Shown: positions 18,736-28,469, counted from the stretch's first letter. The stretch is 64,000 nt of DNA from an uncultured Thalassotalea sp. (GCA_947492575.1 CANLNK010000001.1:1-64000); one strand, 5' to 3'. Numbers and translations: made by a program. Notes: generated by a model not told the origin, from the letters alone.

Positions 18736-19597
18736 GAGAATACCCTCCGTTGGGTTTTTTAAGGATGCTACTTGAAGACAATTCAAGAATTTCAGTTAGT
18801 GCTTCTGTCCAACCAACCGGACCAAACCCGAGAGTTTGATAGATAAAAGCGACTTTGCTCTCATCAATGGGTGGATAGCTATGTGTTGGGGATTTGATTT
18901 GAACGGCAATGTCTGCTGCTTCTAACATTGCACTATCGTTACCACTATCGCCTAAGGCAATTGCGGTCACTGTAGGTAATTTGAACTGATGCTGATATTC
19001 ACCAGCGAGCCAATTAAGCGCTTTACCTTTGTCGCAATCATCGCATATGTGGATAAATCGACCACCTTGTAATACGTTTGCACCTAGGGATTTTGCGGCC
19101 TCAATAAAACTAAGCTTTTGAGCATTATCGCCATGCCAAAGCACAGGTTCGCCGTATTGTCTCTGATTGGCTTCTTTTGCAGCTGCTAATGATAAACCGG
19201 TAACTTCAGCGATACGCTCGTAACTCATCTGAGAAAAACTCTCGAATAGTTCACCAAAATCTGAGCGAAGCTGTTCGATAATTTTTATATAGATGCTACG
19301 AGGCTGACTAAAGGTTTTTAGCCAGAACTCTCCCTGAACAGTAGTATCCTCAGGTTGTTTGGGAAAAAAGCGCTTCGGAATGTAAACTGCTGCGCCGTTT
19401 TCAACGATAAAAGGTGAAGAGAGCTCAAGCGATTCATATAAGTTCGTCACTTCTTGTACTGTTTTGCTTGTGGTAGCGATTACTGGGATATCGGCCTGCT
19501 TTAGCATTGATAATGTCGGGAGCGCGGCAGAAAAACTGTAGGTATAGTGATCTAGTAAAGTGCCATCTAAATCGGTAAATACTATTGGAAATTGCAC
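18728..19597 (-). CDS. Glucosyl/mannosyl-3-phosphoglycerate phosphatase (HAD family)
   Basis: This is a HAD-superfamily phosphatase of the mannosyl-3-phosphoglycerate phosphatase type. Motif I is VFTDLDGTLLDH at the N-terminus, the threonine of motif II is in ATTSKTVQE, and motif IV is ALGDSGNDSAMLEAAD. The cap domain follows the MPGP pattern (FIVENGAAVYIP). It would remove the phosphate from the product of the next gene, leaving glucosylglycerate. The start is GTG at 19597, with AAGGAG inside the end of the kinase gene; only one base separates the two genes. The last 8 bases overlap the synthase start, so the operon is tightly coupled. Confidence 0.85.
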   Translation of the reverse strand: MQFPIVFTDLDGTLLDHYTYSFSAALPTLSMLKQADIPVIATTSKTVQEVTNLYESLELSSPFIVENGAAVYIPKRFFPKQPEDTTVQGEFWLKTFSQPRSIYIKIIEQLRSDFGELFESFSQMSYERIAEVTGLSLAAAKEANQRQYGEPVLWHGDNAQKLSFIEAAKSLGANVLQGGRFIHICDDCDKGKALNWLAGEYQHQFKLPTVTAIALGDSGNDSAMLEAADIAVQIKSPTHSYPPIDESKVAFIYQTLGFGPVGWTEALTEILELSSSSILKKPNGGYSHG

Positions 19598-19598
19598 G

Positions 19599-20564
19599 TT
19601 AAATTGCTCCTTGCAAAGCAGTTATTTGACGCTTATCGTCGAGAGAGAAAACTAAATCACATTGAGATGGCAGAGTTGCTAAGCTGTGCTCGGTTAGTCG
19701 TTGGAAATAACTAATAAACGACATCACTTGTTCGTGTGTCATCACTTTATTTTCAATCGGATTCGAAGGTTTATTTGCAGTGTTACTAATCGCTTTAGTA
19801 ATCTCGGTTTCTGATTGAAGCTCAGCGATTTTTTCAGCTAGTTTTTGTTCTTGTTGCCAGCGCCAGTGTTTTACACAGTCAAAAGAAGGCGCTTTTAACA
19901 TTAACCACTTATCCATAAAGGCATACAATGGTTGATAATGCTGCTTAAGTTGCTGGTTGACAAAGCGTCTCCATATTGCATCCTGATCTTGAATGCGTTC
20001 TAACAAATTAACGGGGTTCTCAAGCGAGCCTTCCTGCTCTGCTGTAACACCCCAACACCAACCTTCGATGATAACTACGTCAACTTGAGCCGGCGATAGC
20101 AACCAGTCTGCTTTCGGAAATGGATTGTCTTGCGACTTATCGAAACGTGGCAAAGCGATACGTTGCCCGTTTTTGAGACACTTTAGTACGGTATGAAGCA
20201 AGTCAATATCATGGGTGCCGGGCACGCCACGAGTGGCAAGCAATGGATGAACACCTTTAGCAAGCCTGTGTCGTTCATCCTGAGATAAATAAAAATCGTC
20301 CAGTGACAAATTGACAACATTTAGTTGAGGTTCAGTGCTGAGATAGTGATTGAGCAGGGCTGCTAAAGTTGACTTGCCAGAGCCTTGGCAGCCATTGATG
20401 CCCAGAAACAAGGGGGGAGTTTCGGATTTGTCGCTAGGTTCAATTTTCCCTTTGCGCGCGACTACCAACTCTTCCAGTTGTTGAGCAATAGGTAAAAACC
20501 ACTTGCGTGCGCTGCTTGCAAAGGTCGCTGGTAGCTTGTGCTCGGTGATGAACTCGCTAAGCAT
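19599..20564 (-). CDS. P-loop D-glycerate kinase (GLYK-like)
   Basis: This is a P-loop kinase related to plant and yeast glycerate 3-kinase-type proteins. The Walker A loop is GINGCQGSGKST (about 55-66 from the chosen start). LSLDDFYLSQDERHRLA and HPLLATRGVPGTHDIDLL are family signatures, and VVIIEGWCWGV is Walker B-like. It would phosphorylate the D-glycerate set free by the phosphorylase, returning it to 3-phosphoglycerate. The ATG at 20564 (MLSEFITE) is chosen because GGAGGGG lies just upstream; the longer frame to 20621 has no such site. It is the first gene of the four-gene operon. Confidence 0.8.
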   Translation of the reverse strand: MLSEFITEHKLPATFASSARKWFLPIAQQLEELVVARKGKIEPSDKSETPPLFLGINGCQGSGKSTLAALLNHYLSTEPQLNVVNLSLDDFYLSQDERHRLAKGVHPLLATRGVPGTHDIDLLHTVLKCLKNGQRIALPRFDKSQDNPFPKADWLLSPAQVDVVIIEGWCWGVTAEQEGSLENPVNLLERIQDQDAIWRRFVNQQLKQHYQPLYAFMDKWLMLKAPSFDCVKHWRWQQEQKLAEKIAELQSETEITKAISNTANKPSNPIENKVMTHEQVMSFISYFQRLTEHSLATLPSQCDLVFSLDDKRQITALQGAI

Positions 20565-20719
20565 GTAACCCCTCCAATGAATGACTCTTGATGAATTATA
20601 GGCAAACAAGGTTTGTGCCAATCAATGAGTTATCTGATAAAGGCAATCAATACAAGAGGTTAAATTGTTTTAGTGGAAGGGAGTTATGTGCTGGCGTGAG
20701 CGTAAACAAGTTAAATGCA

Positions 20720-20752
20720 CAATCATGGTGCGTCGGCATTGCACCATGATTG
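20720..20752. repeat. 12-bp perfect inverted repeat downstream of mrcA
   Basis: CAATCATGGTGC and GCACCATGATTG match perfectly over a 9-base loop. It lies between the mrcA stop and the glycerate kinase start, both read on the minus strand. The T tract following on the minus strand is short (cattt), so it is either a weak terminator of mrcA or a binding site upstream of the glucosylglycerate operon. Confidence 0.65.
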
Positions 20753-20779
20753 AACATCTAACAATCAGTATCGGGAGAA

Positions 20780-23344
20780 TTAAAAGATTTCTTCTTCTGC
20801 TTCACCGTCTAGGATTACACTACTTTCATCGCTAATTACCGACTCTGTAGGTGCTGTACCCAGCTGAAAATATTCAAATATGCTGGTCTTGTCTGTTTTA
20901 GAAGTTAGCTTGCCACTCGCTTTATCTATGCGAACAGAAACAATATCTTCAGGCGGTTCAAAAGGCTCAACTGGTAGCTCTTCGAGCGCTGCTTTCATGA
21001 AACTAATCCACGCAGGCTGAGCTGATTTTGCACCAAATTCTTTCCCGGTAATTTGATTTTTACCTAAATTTCCGTTGTATGTTGTTTGCCCAAGGTTACG
21101 GGTATGGTCATCAAAACCAATCCAAGACGTTGCGACCATTCTGCGACTGTAGCCAGAGAACCAAGCATCTTTTGCTTCATTTGTCGTCCCAGTTTTACCT
21201 GCGATATCACGTCGTTTTAATGTTCTTCCTCTAAAACCAGTACCTTGCCAACCTGGCGACACGCTCCAGTCAGCTCCCCAGATTGCACTATTTAGCGCTT
21301 GCGTAATTAAAAATGCGTTTTGTGCACTGATAGCTCGCTCAGCAACATTGATATCCTCGTAGGCTTCCGTTGGCAGGCTGTCAAAGTTTTGTGGCGCGGC
21401 TTGCTGCTCACTATCGATACTTGCCGTTAGAGATTGTGATACCTGCTCTTGAGCAGGCTTCCTGAACTCATTGCATGGCAGTTCACATGCATACTTCGGA
21501 TTTGCTCGAAAGACTTCATTACCAAATGAATCCTCGATTCGCTCGATGAAATAAGGCTCAACGAGATATCCACCATTGGCAAATGTTGCAAAGCCAGTGA
21601 CAACTTCGAGAGGGGTGAGTGACGCTGACCCCAGTGCTAATGATTCATTATCGGGTAACTCATGTGGTACAAAACCAAATTGCGCCAAGTGGTCAATCAT
21701 TTTATCTAAGCCAACTGCTCGTAATAACCTAACCGCAATAACGTTTTTTGATTGAGCTAGCGCGAGACGAACGCGCATAGGACCATCGTAGGTTGGCGGC
21801 GAATTCTTAGGGCGCCAGATAAAGCCAGATTTTTTATCCCATTGATTAATGGGGGCGTCGTTAACCAGTGATGCAAGTGTAAACTCGTTCTCCAGTGCAG
21901 CTGAGTAAATAAATGGTTTGATGTTTGAACCCACTTGGCGCTTCGCTTGTGTAACACGGTTAAACTGACTTTGTTTAAAGCTAAAACCCCCAACAACCGC
22001 TTGGATCGCGCCGTTGTCAGGATTCATTGCTACAAGTGCGCTACTCGCCCGTGGTAGCTGACTGAGCTGGTAACTATCTCTGAGGTTGGTAGTCCAAATA
22101 ACATCGCCAACTTTCAAAACCTCTGTAGCGGATTTCGGTGGAACACCTTGTTTTTGATCACTTAAATATTCTCGTGCCCAAGACATGCCGTCCCAAAGTA
22201 TTGTGACCGAGTCACCACCTTTTAGTGTTACTTGCGCAGATTGTTCCATTACGTTTGTAACGACAGCGGGTTGCAGATGGTGATAGGTTGGGATTGCCTT
22301 AAGGACTTGACTGATTTCTTGTGGCGTTAAAGCTGATACCAAGCTCTGCTCTGAATTCTCGACAGTCTCTGGACGAAGCTCTTTGATAGGGCCGCGATAA
22401 CCATGCCTTTGATCGTAGGCCATTAAGTTATCGAGTAAAGATTGCTGAGCGGCGGCTTGTAAACTTGAAGGCGTCGTCAAAAATACTTTATAGCCGCCAG
22501 TGTAAGCTTCTTCAGCGCCATAACGATTTAGCATCTCTTGATGTGCCATCTCTGCGATATAAGGTGCGTTGAGTTCTATTTCAGCGCCGTGTTTTTTCGC
22601 CGTAATTGGCGCAGCTTTAGCACTTTGATATTCTTCTTCGGTGATGTAACCACTCACTAACATGCGCTGAAGCACGACAGTTCTGCGATTTTTAGCGCGC
22701 TCTGGTCGACTGATTGGATTTAATGTTGAAGGCGCTTTAGGTAGGCCTGCTAAAACAGCAATCTGTGCAAGTGTTAGGTCTTTGACGTCTTTTCCATAGT
22801 AAACCTGAGCCGCTGCACCGTAGCCATAAGCCCGGTGACCCAGTGGAATTTTATTAAGGTATAACGCTAGGATTTCATCTTTGGTAAGCAAGCTTTCAAT
22901 GTGGAATGAAAGAAATACTTCTCTAATTTTACGCGTATAGGTAATTTCATTCGTTAGAAAAAAATTACGCGCGACCTGCATGGTAATTGTACTCGCCCCA
23001 CCTTTATTCTGACCAATAAGCTTACCAAATACAGCACGACCAACACCAATCGGGTCGACACCAAAATGGGAATAAAATCTGTCATCTTCGGTTGCGAGGA
23101 TCGCGTCGATCAATTGCTGAGGAAATTCTTCAAGCGCTAAAGGAATGCGCTTTTTCTCGCCAAACTGAGAAACTAATTTTCCGTCTCGAGAGAAAATTTG
23201 CATAGGTGTTTGCCATTTTAACTCTTTCAATGACTCGACATTCGGTAAGTCACTGCGCATTGAGAGGTATAAAACGAATAGGGAGGCAACTCCTAAAAAG
23301 CTTAGCGCTACCACGATTTTCGCTAAATTTTTAATAGAAAACAC
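20780..23344 (-). CDS. mrcA: Penicillin-binding protein 1A (class A PBP)
   Basis: This bifunctional peptidoglycan synthase polymerises glycan strands and crosslinks peptides in the periplasm, anchored by one N-terminal membrane helix (about 8-28). The GT51 glycosyltransferase domain shows ATEDDRFYSHFGVD and GGASTITMQVARN. An OB-like insert follows, then the transpeptidase domain: active serine SNIK (in QVGSNIKPFIYSAALE), SKN in LAQSKNVIAVR, and KTGTT. The 854-residue length fits. The gene is divergent from pilMNOPQ with 128 bases between, the usual arrangement in gammaproteobacteria. Confidence 0.96.
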   Translation of the reverse strand: MFSIKNLAKIVVALSFLGVASLFVLYLSMRSDLPNVESLKELKWQTPMQIFSRDGKLVSQFGEKKRIPLALEEFPQQLIDAILATEDDRFYSHFGVDPIGVGRAVFGKLIGQNKGGASTITMQVARNFFLTNEITYTRKIREVFLSFHIESLLTKDEILALYLNKIPLGHRAYGYGAAAQVYYGKDVKDLTLAQIAVLAGLPKAPSTLNPISRPERAKNRRTVVLQRMLVSGYITEEEYQSAKAAPITAKKHGAEIELNAPYIAEMAHQEMLNRYGAEEAYTGGYKVFLTTPSSLQAAAQQSLLDNLMAYDQRHGYRGPIKELRPETVENSEQSLVSALTPQEISQVLKAIPTYHHLQPAVVTNVMEQSAQVTLKGGDSVTILWDGMSWAREYLSDQKQGVPPKSATEVLKVGDVIWTTNLRDSYQLSQLPRASSALVAMNPDNGAIQAVVGGFSFKQSQFNRVTQAKRQVGSNIKPFIYSAALENEFTLASLVNDAPINQWDKKSGFIWRPKNSPPTYDGPMRVRLALAQSKNVIAVRLLRAVGLDKMIDHLAQFGFVPHELPDNESLALGSASLTPLEVVTGFATFANGGYLVEPYFIERIEDSFGNEVFRANPKYACELPCNEFRKPAQEQVSQSLTASIDSEQQAAPQNFDSLPTEAYEDINVAERAISAQNAFLITQALNSAIWGADWSVSPGWQGTGFRGRTLKRRDIAGKTGTTNEAKDAWFSGYSRRMVATSWIGFDDHTRNLGQTTYNGNLGKNQITGKEFGAKSAQPAWISFMKAALEELPVEPFEPPEDIVSVRIDKASGKLTSKTDKTSIFEYFQLGTAPTESVISDESSVILDGEAEEEIF

Positions 23345-23472
23345 AGAAAATGCTCGATTTATCTAAAAATTTTGTATCATAAGACTAGTATATCGTCTAA
23401 AACCATGTAATAAATGTATTTATGCGTATATTATATCTAAATAATTAGAACTATAAGATTTAGTAGGAAGTT

Positions 23473-24552
23473 ATGCTAAGCAATTTATGGAAAAAGAAAG
23501 CATCTATGATGGTGGGGATCGACATAGGATCCCACGCCGTTAAGGCTGTATTGTTTAGTCAAGGTGATTACGGCTACATATTGGAAGACTTCGCTGTTGA
23601 ACCCATGCCACGCGGAGCAATAGTTGACAGGGAAATTCAAGATATCGAAGCTGTAGGTAATGTCATTGCCAAGGTTCGCAAGAAAATCACGAATTCCGTT
23701 AAACACGCCGCTGTTGCTGTCTCTGGTCAAACTGTTATCACTAAAGTCATCTATATGGATGTCTCGCTATCGGATGATGAACTTGCGGGCCAAATCGAAG
23801 TAGAAGCTGACAGTCTCATTCCTTACCCACTAGATGAAGTTAGTCTAGATTTTGAAAAGCTTGCTGTTAACGAATCTGATCCCAGCAAGATTAATGTCTT
23901 GTTAAGTGCAGCCCGAACGGAATCAGTCGAAGCACGTGTGGCGGCTTTAGAAGCCGGTGGTTTCTCAACCAAAGTGGTTGATGTAGAATCGTATGCTATT
24001 AGCAGAACGTATGATCTGTGTTTACCTCAGCTACCAGATGATGCAAACACCAAAATGGTAGCAATGGTGGATCTCGGTGCAAATATGACATTGTTTTCGG
24101 CGACTAATGAAGGTGAGCACGTCTATAGTCGTGACCAACTCTTTGGTGGCGAGCAATACACACGCTCAATCGTTTCCTATTACAACCAGTCGTTTGAAGA
24201 AGCGGAATCTGCAAAGGTTTCAGGTAATCTTCCGCCAAATTATCGTTTTGAAGTATTGGCACCATTCCACACCATATTAGTTCAACAAATCCGCCGAGCG
24301 ATTCAAATGTTCTTGACCTCAAGTGGGCATGAAAAAGTGGATTATTTAGTGATATCTGGCGGCACGGCTCTTGTCGAAGGTGTGCAAGAGTTACTGACAG
24401 AAGAGTTAGGGATTTATACTGTAGTGGCAAATCCATTCTCGGGTGTTGAGATAAGCAGCAAACTAGATAACAGTGAAGTAGAGAAAGTAGCACCGCAGTT
24501 GATGGTAGCAGCTGGATTAGCGTTGAGGAGTTTTACGCCGTGGCATATATAA
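23473..24552 (+). CDS. pilM: Type IV pilus assembly protein PilM
   Basis: PilM is an actin-like cytoplasmic ATPase-fold protein that links the type IV pilus motor to the inner-membrane PilN/PilO. The 359 residues include MVGIDIGSHAVKAVLF (phosphate 1 loop), ALVAVDLGANMTLFSA-like second loop (MVDLGANMT) and VISGGTALVEGVQEL (adenosine motif). The length is normal. It is the first gene of pilMNOPQ and overlaps pilN by 13 bp. Confidence 0.96.
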   Translation: MLSNLWKKKASMMVGIDIGSHAVKAVLFSQGDYGYILEDFAVEPMPRGAIVDREIQDIEAVGNVIAKVRKKITNSVKHAAVAVSGQTVITKVIYMDVSLSDDELAGQIEVEADSLIPYPLDEVSLDFEKLAVNESDPSKINVLLSAARTESVEARVAALEAGGFSTKVVDVESYAISRTYDLCLPQLPDDANTKMVAMVDLGANMTLFSATNEGEHVYSRDQLFGGEQYTRSIVSYYNQSFEEAESAKVSGNLPPNYRFEVLAPFHTILVQQIRRAIQMFLTSSGHEKVDYLVISGGTALVEGVQELLTEELGIYTVVANPFSGVEISSKLDNSEVEKVAPQLMVAAGLALRSFTPWHI

Positions 24553-25118
24553 ACCTTTTGCCTTGGCGCGAGGAAGCGCAAAAGGCGAGACAAAAAGAAT
24601 TTATAAGCATATTGGCCTTTGTTGGGCTTTTTGTGTTTTTAGTCGTATTCTTGGTTGCTAGTTTCTACCAAGCGAAAATTGATGGTCAAAATAGCCGTAA
24701 TCAATTCTTACGCAATGAGATTCAAATATTAGACGTTCGCATTGCTGAAATTAAAACGTTAGATGAGAAGAAGAAAGCGTTACAAAAGCGTATTAATGTT
24801 ATCGAACAGCTTCAGCGCAGTCGAAATGTTGGTACGCAAGTACTTGATGAGATTGCTAAGATTATACCTAACGGCATATATCTAACGAAGTTAGAGAAAA
24901 AGGGCAACATTATTCACTTAACCGGTAAAAGTGAATCAAATAATCACTTAGCCAATATGATTCGTGAAATTGAATTATCAGATTTGTTTACCGATGCTAC
25001 ACCAGAGTCAATTATTACTGATGAAGAAGCGACTAAGCTATTGAGTGACTTCAAAATGCGAGTCAAAATCAAAGGTTTAGTTGATGATCTTGATGGCTCT
25101 GTGCAAGGAGGCAGATAA
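24540..25118 (+). CDS. pilN: Type IV pilus assembly protein PilN
   Basis: PilN has the typical start MAYINLLPWREEAQKARQ, which carries the INLLPWR motif that binds PilM. One membrane helix (about 22-45) and a periplasmic ferredoxin-like domain that pairs with PilO follow. The start is GTG at 24540, inside the end of pilM. The length of 192 residues is standard, and the stop overlaps the pilO start by one base (TAATG). Confidence 0.95.
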   Translation: MAYINLLPWREEAQKARQKEFISILAFVGLFVFLVVFLVASFYQAKIDGQNSRNQFLRNEIQILDVRIAEIKTLDEKKKALQKRINVIEQLQRSRNVGTQVLDEIAKIIPNGIYLTKLEKKGNIIHLTGKSESNNHLANMIREIELSDLFTDATPESIITDEEATKLLSDFKMRVKIKGLVDDLDGSVQGGR

Positions 25119-25723
25119 TGGCTTTTGATTTTGCTAAGTTTAGTGAGCAGTTCGATAACCTCGAGTTAGACAATATTGGCGAATGGCCAATTGCGGCAAA
25201 AGTCGTATTGACCATTTTTACGGCTATTGTTATCGCGGTTTTTTCTTACATGCTACTTGTGAGCGACAAAATAGACTTGCTGGAAAGAATTCGAGCTGAA
25301 GAGCAAACGCTTAAACAAGAATATGCGGCTAAATACCACATAGCGGCTAACCTCGAATTATTCCAACAGCAAATGGTCGAAGCTGAGGATATTTTCGCTA
25401 ATCAGCTACGCAGCTTACCTGAAAGTCATGAAACGCCAGGTTTGCTTGATGATATTACGTTTGTCGGGACCACGAGTGGCTTAGATTTCGTCAAACTTAA
25501 CTGGCAGCCTGAAATTGTAAAAGAAATTTATATTGAGCTTCCTATAGACATTGAAGTCATCGGTGCTTATCACGAATTTGGTAGCTTTGTGAGTAAAATT
25601 GCCGGCCTTCCTCGAATTGTAACCTTGCATGATTTTACAATTGATATTGCGCAAGTCAGCACTGAAACTCTCAATTTGACATTACAAGCTAAAACATACC
25701 GTTATCAGGAGGCTAGTCAATAA
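25118..25723 (+). CDS. pilO: Type IV pilus assembly protein PilO
   Basis: PilO has 201 residues: a short cytoplasmic segment, a membrane helix (about 27-50, VVLTIFTAIVIAVFSYMLLV), a coiled coil and a periplasmic domain. It forms heterodimers with PilN in the alignment complex. It overlaps both neighbours by one base (TAATG), which points to coupled translation through pilNOP. Confidence 0.95.
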   Translation: MAFDFAKFSEQFDNLELDNIGEWPIAAKVVLTIFTAIVIAVFSYMLLVSDKIDLLERIRAEEQTLKQEYAAKYHIAANLELFQQQMVEAEDIFANQLRSLPESHETPGLLDDITFVGTTSGLDFVKLNWQPEIVKEIYIELPIDIEVIGAYHEFGSFVSKIAGLPRIVTLHDFTIDIAQVSTETLNLTLQAKTYRYQEASQ

Positions 25724-26247
25724 TGAGAAAGTTAGCCTTGTTATCTTTATTAGTCTTAACGGGATGTTTTGATGACACGAGCGATTTGAAAATTCATATC
25801 GCTGAAGTCAAAGCAAATACTAGAAGCTATATAGAACCTATGCCAGAGGTGCCAACTTTTAATCATTACGATTATTCGGCTGTTGAGCTTCGTAGTCCGT
25901 TTGTTGCACCACGTCCTGAAGCTATTCAAGAAAAACTTCAACAGATGTCGGGGTGTTTAAGCCCTGACCCGAGGCGTCGTAAACAACCGTTGGAGAAGTT
26001 TGCTCTCGGCGATTTGGTAATGCGCGGCACATTAGGTGAAGGTGGTGTTACTTGGGCTTTAGTAGAAGCCTCAGATAGTACATTACATCGAGTATCAATT
26101 GGAAATTACGTTGGTTTATATAATGGCCGAATTACAGAAGTTAGCAGCGAAAGTGTGAAAGTGATCGAATTAACGCCGGATGGTGCTGGATGTTGGGTAG
26201 AGCGGGAAACCGAAATAGAAATGTTTGAGTCGGATAGTCAAAGGTAA
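25723..26247 (+). CDS. pilP: Type IV pilus lipoprotein PilP
   Basis: PilP is an inner-membrane lipoprotein that joins PilN/PilO to the PilQ secretin. The signal peptide ends in the lipobox LTGC, with the acylated Cys at residue 15. The folded part (LEKFALGDLVMRGTLGEGG, YVGLYNGRITEVSSESVKVIEL) matches the PilP beta domain. It has 174 residues, in the fixed pilMNOPQ order. Confidence 0.95.
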   Translation: MRKLALLSLLVLTGCFDDTSDLKIHIAEVKANTRSYIEPMPEVPTFNHYDYSAVELRSPFVAPRPEAIQEKLQQMSGCLSPDPRRRKQPLEKFALGDLVMRGTLGEGGVTWALVEASDSTLHRVSIGNYVGLYNGRITEVSSESVKVIELTPDGAGCWVERETEIEMFESDSQR

Positions 26248-26255
26248 GGGAAGTA

Positions 26256-28319
26256 GTGATGCTATTTATTAAAACAATTAACAAGAAAATTTTTGCCGCC
26301 ATTCGACAGGCAAAGATGTTCATTGCTATGTGCTTTTACTTATTATCTTCGGCAACTGCATATGCCTCTGACTTAATAGGTATCGCGTACAACACAATTC
26401 ATACCGACCAGATTGAACTGGTTTTCTCATTCTCGAGAGATATTATCGGACAGCCTTCAGTTAAAACAAACGTTGATCCAGCAACAATCGAAGTCAATTT
26501 CGGCAATGTTGCTTTCGAGAGTGATTATACTGAAACCATGGTTGACCATGCAGGTGTTGAAACAATTTTAGTTAATCAGGTCGACGGTGAAATGGTGGCG
26601 ACGATTAATATGGATAAGTTAAACGTTTTTGACGTCGCTATTGAAGGCGACCAATATGCGATTACCTTAACATATGGCCAAGCAGCAAAAGTCGTTGAAG
26701 AAGTAGCTCCAGCTGGCGAAGAGTTTATTAACTCTATTGAATCTCTTGATTTTCGTCGTGGTGAGCTTGAAGGTGAAGGCCAAGTGATTATCAACTTGGG
26801 CGATAGCGTTGTAGCTGCAGATGTGAGTGATCAGCTTGGTAAAGTAGTTGTAGAGTTTTACAACACGCAAATCATGGAAGACATGCTCTATAAACTTGAT
26901 GTTACTGACTTTGCGACTATCGTAACTGGCATTGAGACTTTCAAAGAAGGGCGCAATGCTAAGTTAGCCATTGAAGTAGATGGCAACTTTACGTTTGCTC
27001 ATGATCAGCAAGAAAATGTCTTCATTGTTAATGTTCGTAAAGAAGAAAAACAAGTCGGCTACTTAGGTGCTGAGGAAGACTTTAGCGGCCGCACAATATC
27101 ACTAAACTTCCAAGATATTTCTGTTCGAACGGTATTACAGATTATTGCTGACTATAACGAATTCAACCTTATAACCAGTGATACAGTTACGGGTAATATT
27201 ACGCTACGATTAGACGGCGTACCTTGGGATCAAGCTTTAGATATCATCTTGAAGGTGAAAGGCTTAGACAAGCGTATGCAAGGTAATATCTTAATGGTAG
27301 CGCCGAGCGATGAACTAGCGGCGCGTGAAGCAAAGAATTTACAAGCACAACAACAAGTTGAAGAACTTGCACCGCTGTACTCAGAGTACATTCAGATTAA
27401 TTACGCTAAGGCGTTTGAATTAGCAGATCTCATTAAAAATGAAGACACGAGCATTTTATCAAGTCGTGGTTCGGTTTCTGTTGATGAGCGCACTAATACA
27501 CTACTTGTTCGTGATACCGCTAAGAGCATTGAAGATATCAAGCGCATGGTGAATATTTTAGATATACCCGTTCGCCAAGTAATTATCGAAGCTCGCATGG
27601 TGACAGTTAAAGATGATTTAAATGAAGAATTGGGTATTCGCTGGGGTGTCACTGATACCGATGGAGAATACTCAACTGCTGGCTCTCTAACAGGTGCTAA
27701 CTCTGCTTCTAATGGTGTAGTGCCAGACTTAGCAGACCGTTTAAATGTTAATTTACCAGTTGCTAATCCTGCAGGTAGTATTGCCTTCCAAATTGCACGT
27801 CTTGCAGACGGTACAATTCTTGATTTAGAGCTAAGCGCACTAGAGCAGGAAAATAAAGGTGAGATTATCGCTAGCCCACGTATTACGACGGCAAATCAAA
27901 AAGAAGCTTACATAGAGCAAGGTGTGGAAATACCTTACCAGGAAGCTTCTTCGAGTGGTGCAACAGCAACACAATTCAAAAAAGCGGTTCTTAGTCTGAC
28001 GGTAACACCACACATTACACCAGATAATAAAATTATATTGGACTTAAGTGTTACGCAGGATACTGTTTCTGATATTACCAGTGGTCAAGCACCTGCAATA
28101 GATACGCAAAGAATAGGTACTCAAGTATTGGTAAGTAACGGGGAAACTATTGTCTTAGGTGGTATTTACCAACAATCTATAATCAGCTCAGTATCTAAAG
28201 TGCCAGTGTTAGGTGATATTCCATATTTCGGTTGGTTATTTAGAAACACCAATAACTTTAACGAAAAACAGGAGTTACTCATTTTCGTTACGCCAAGAAT
28301 TGTCACAGAACACTTCTAA
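26256..28319 (+). CDS. pilQ: Type IV pilus secretin PilQ
   Basis: PilQ forms the outer-membrane channel for the pilus. Two N-terminal AMIN regions (about 40-255) bind peptidoglycan; the STN/N0 domain starts near 275 (ISLNFQDISVRTVLQIIADY), an N1 domain follows, and the secretin core covers about 440-687 (GEIIASPRITTANQKEA, VPVLGDIPYFGWLFRN). A signal peptide ends near ATAYA. The frame opens with GTG at 26256 directly followed by ATG at 26259; either may be used. The length of 687 is normal. Confidence 0.96.
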   Translation: MMLFIKTINKKIFAAIRQAKMFIAMCFYLLSSATAYASDLIGIAYNTIHTDQIELVFSFSRDIIGQPSVKTNVDPATIEVNFGNVAFESDYTETMVDHAGVETILVNQVDGEMVATINMDKLNVFDVAIEGDQYAITLTYGQAAKVVEEVAPAGEEFINSIESLDFRRGELEGEGQVIINLGDSVVAADVSDQLGKVVVEFYNTQIMEDMLYKLDVTDFATIVTGIETFKEGRNAKLAIEVDGNFTFAHDQQENVFIVNVRKEEKQVGYLGAEEDFSGRTISLNFQDISVRTVLQIIADYNEFNLITSDTVTGNITLRLDGVPWDQALDIILKVKGLDKRMQGNILMVAPSDELAAREAKNLQAQQQVEELAPLYSEYIQINYAKAFELADLIKNEDTSILSSRGSVSVDERTNTLLVRDTAKSIEDIKRMVNILDIPVRQVIIEARMVTVKDDLNEELGIRWGVTDTDGEYSTAGSLTGANSASNGVVPDLADRLNVNLPVANPAGSIAFQIARLADGTILDLELSALEQENKGEIIASPRITTANQKEAYIEQGVEIPYQEASSSGATATQFKKAVLSLTVTPHITPDNKIILDLSVTQDTVSDITSGQAPAIDTQRIGTQVLVSNGETIVLGGIYQQSIISSVSKVPVLGDIPYFGWLFRNTNNFNEKQELLIFVTPRIVTEHF

Positions 28320-28332
28320 CTTTCTTTCCCTT

Positions 28333-28370
28333 TGCAAGTAAGTGGCGTAATTTTTAGTCGCTTACTTGCA
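28333..28370. terminator. Hairpin between pilQ and aroK, possible terminator
   Basis: The arms around GCAAGTAAG and CTTACTTGC form a stem of about 14 pairs including two G-U, starting 14 bases after the pilQ stop. The T tract after it is poor (ttat), so it may act as a partial terminator or mRNA 3' stabiliser. Confidence 0.5.
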
Positions 28371-28469
28371 TTATGCGCCAAACAATTGCGATAATTACGC
28401 CCTTGAAATTTTTGAGGGGAGTTTCCTCTTACCTGTTCACACTATTTTTACGAGAATTAAGTAAGTCTA

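Noticed and set aside
24104-24493. 129-residue minus-strand ORF inside pilM
   Set aside because: A shadow of pilM, which is well conserved in this frame.
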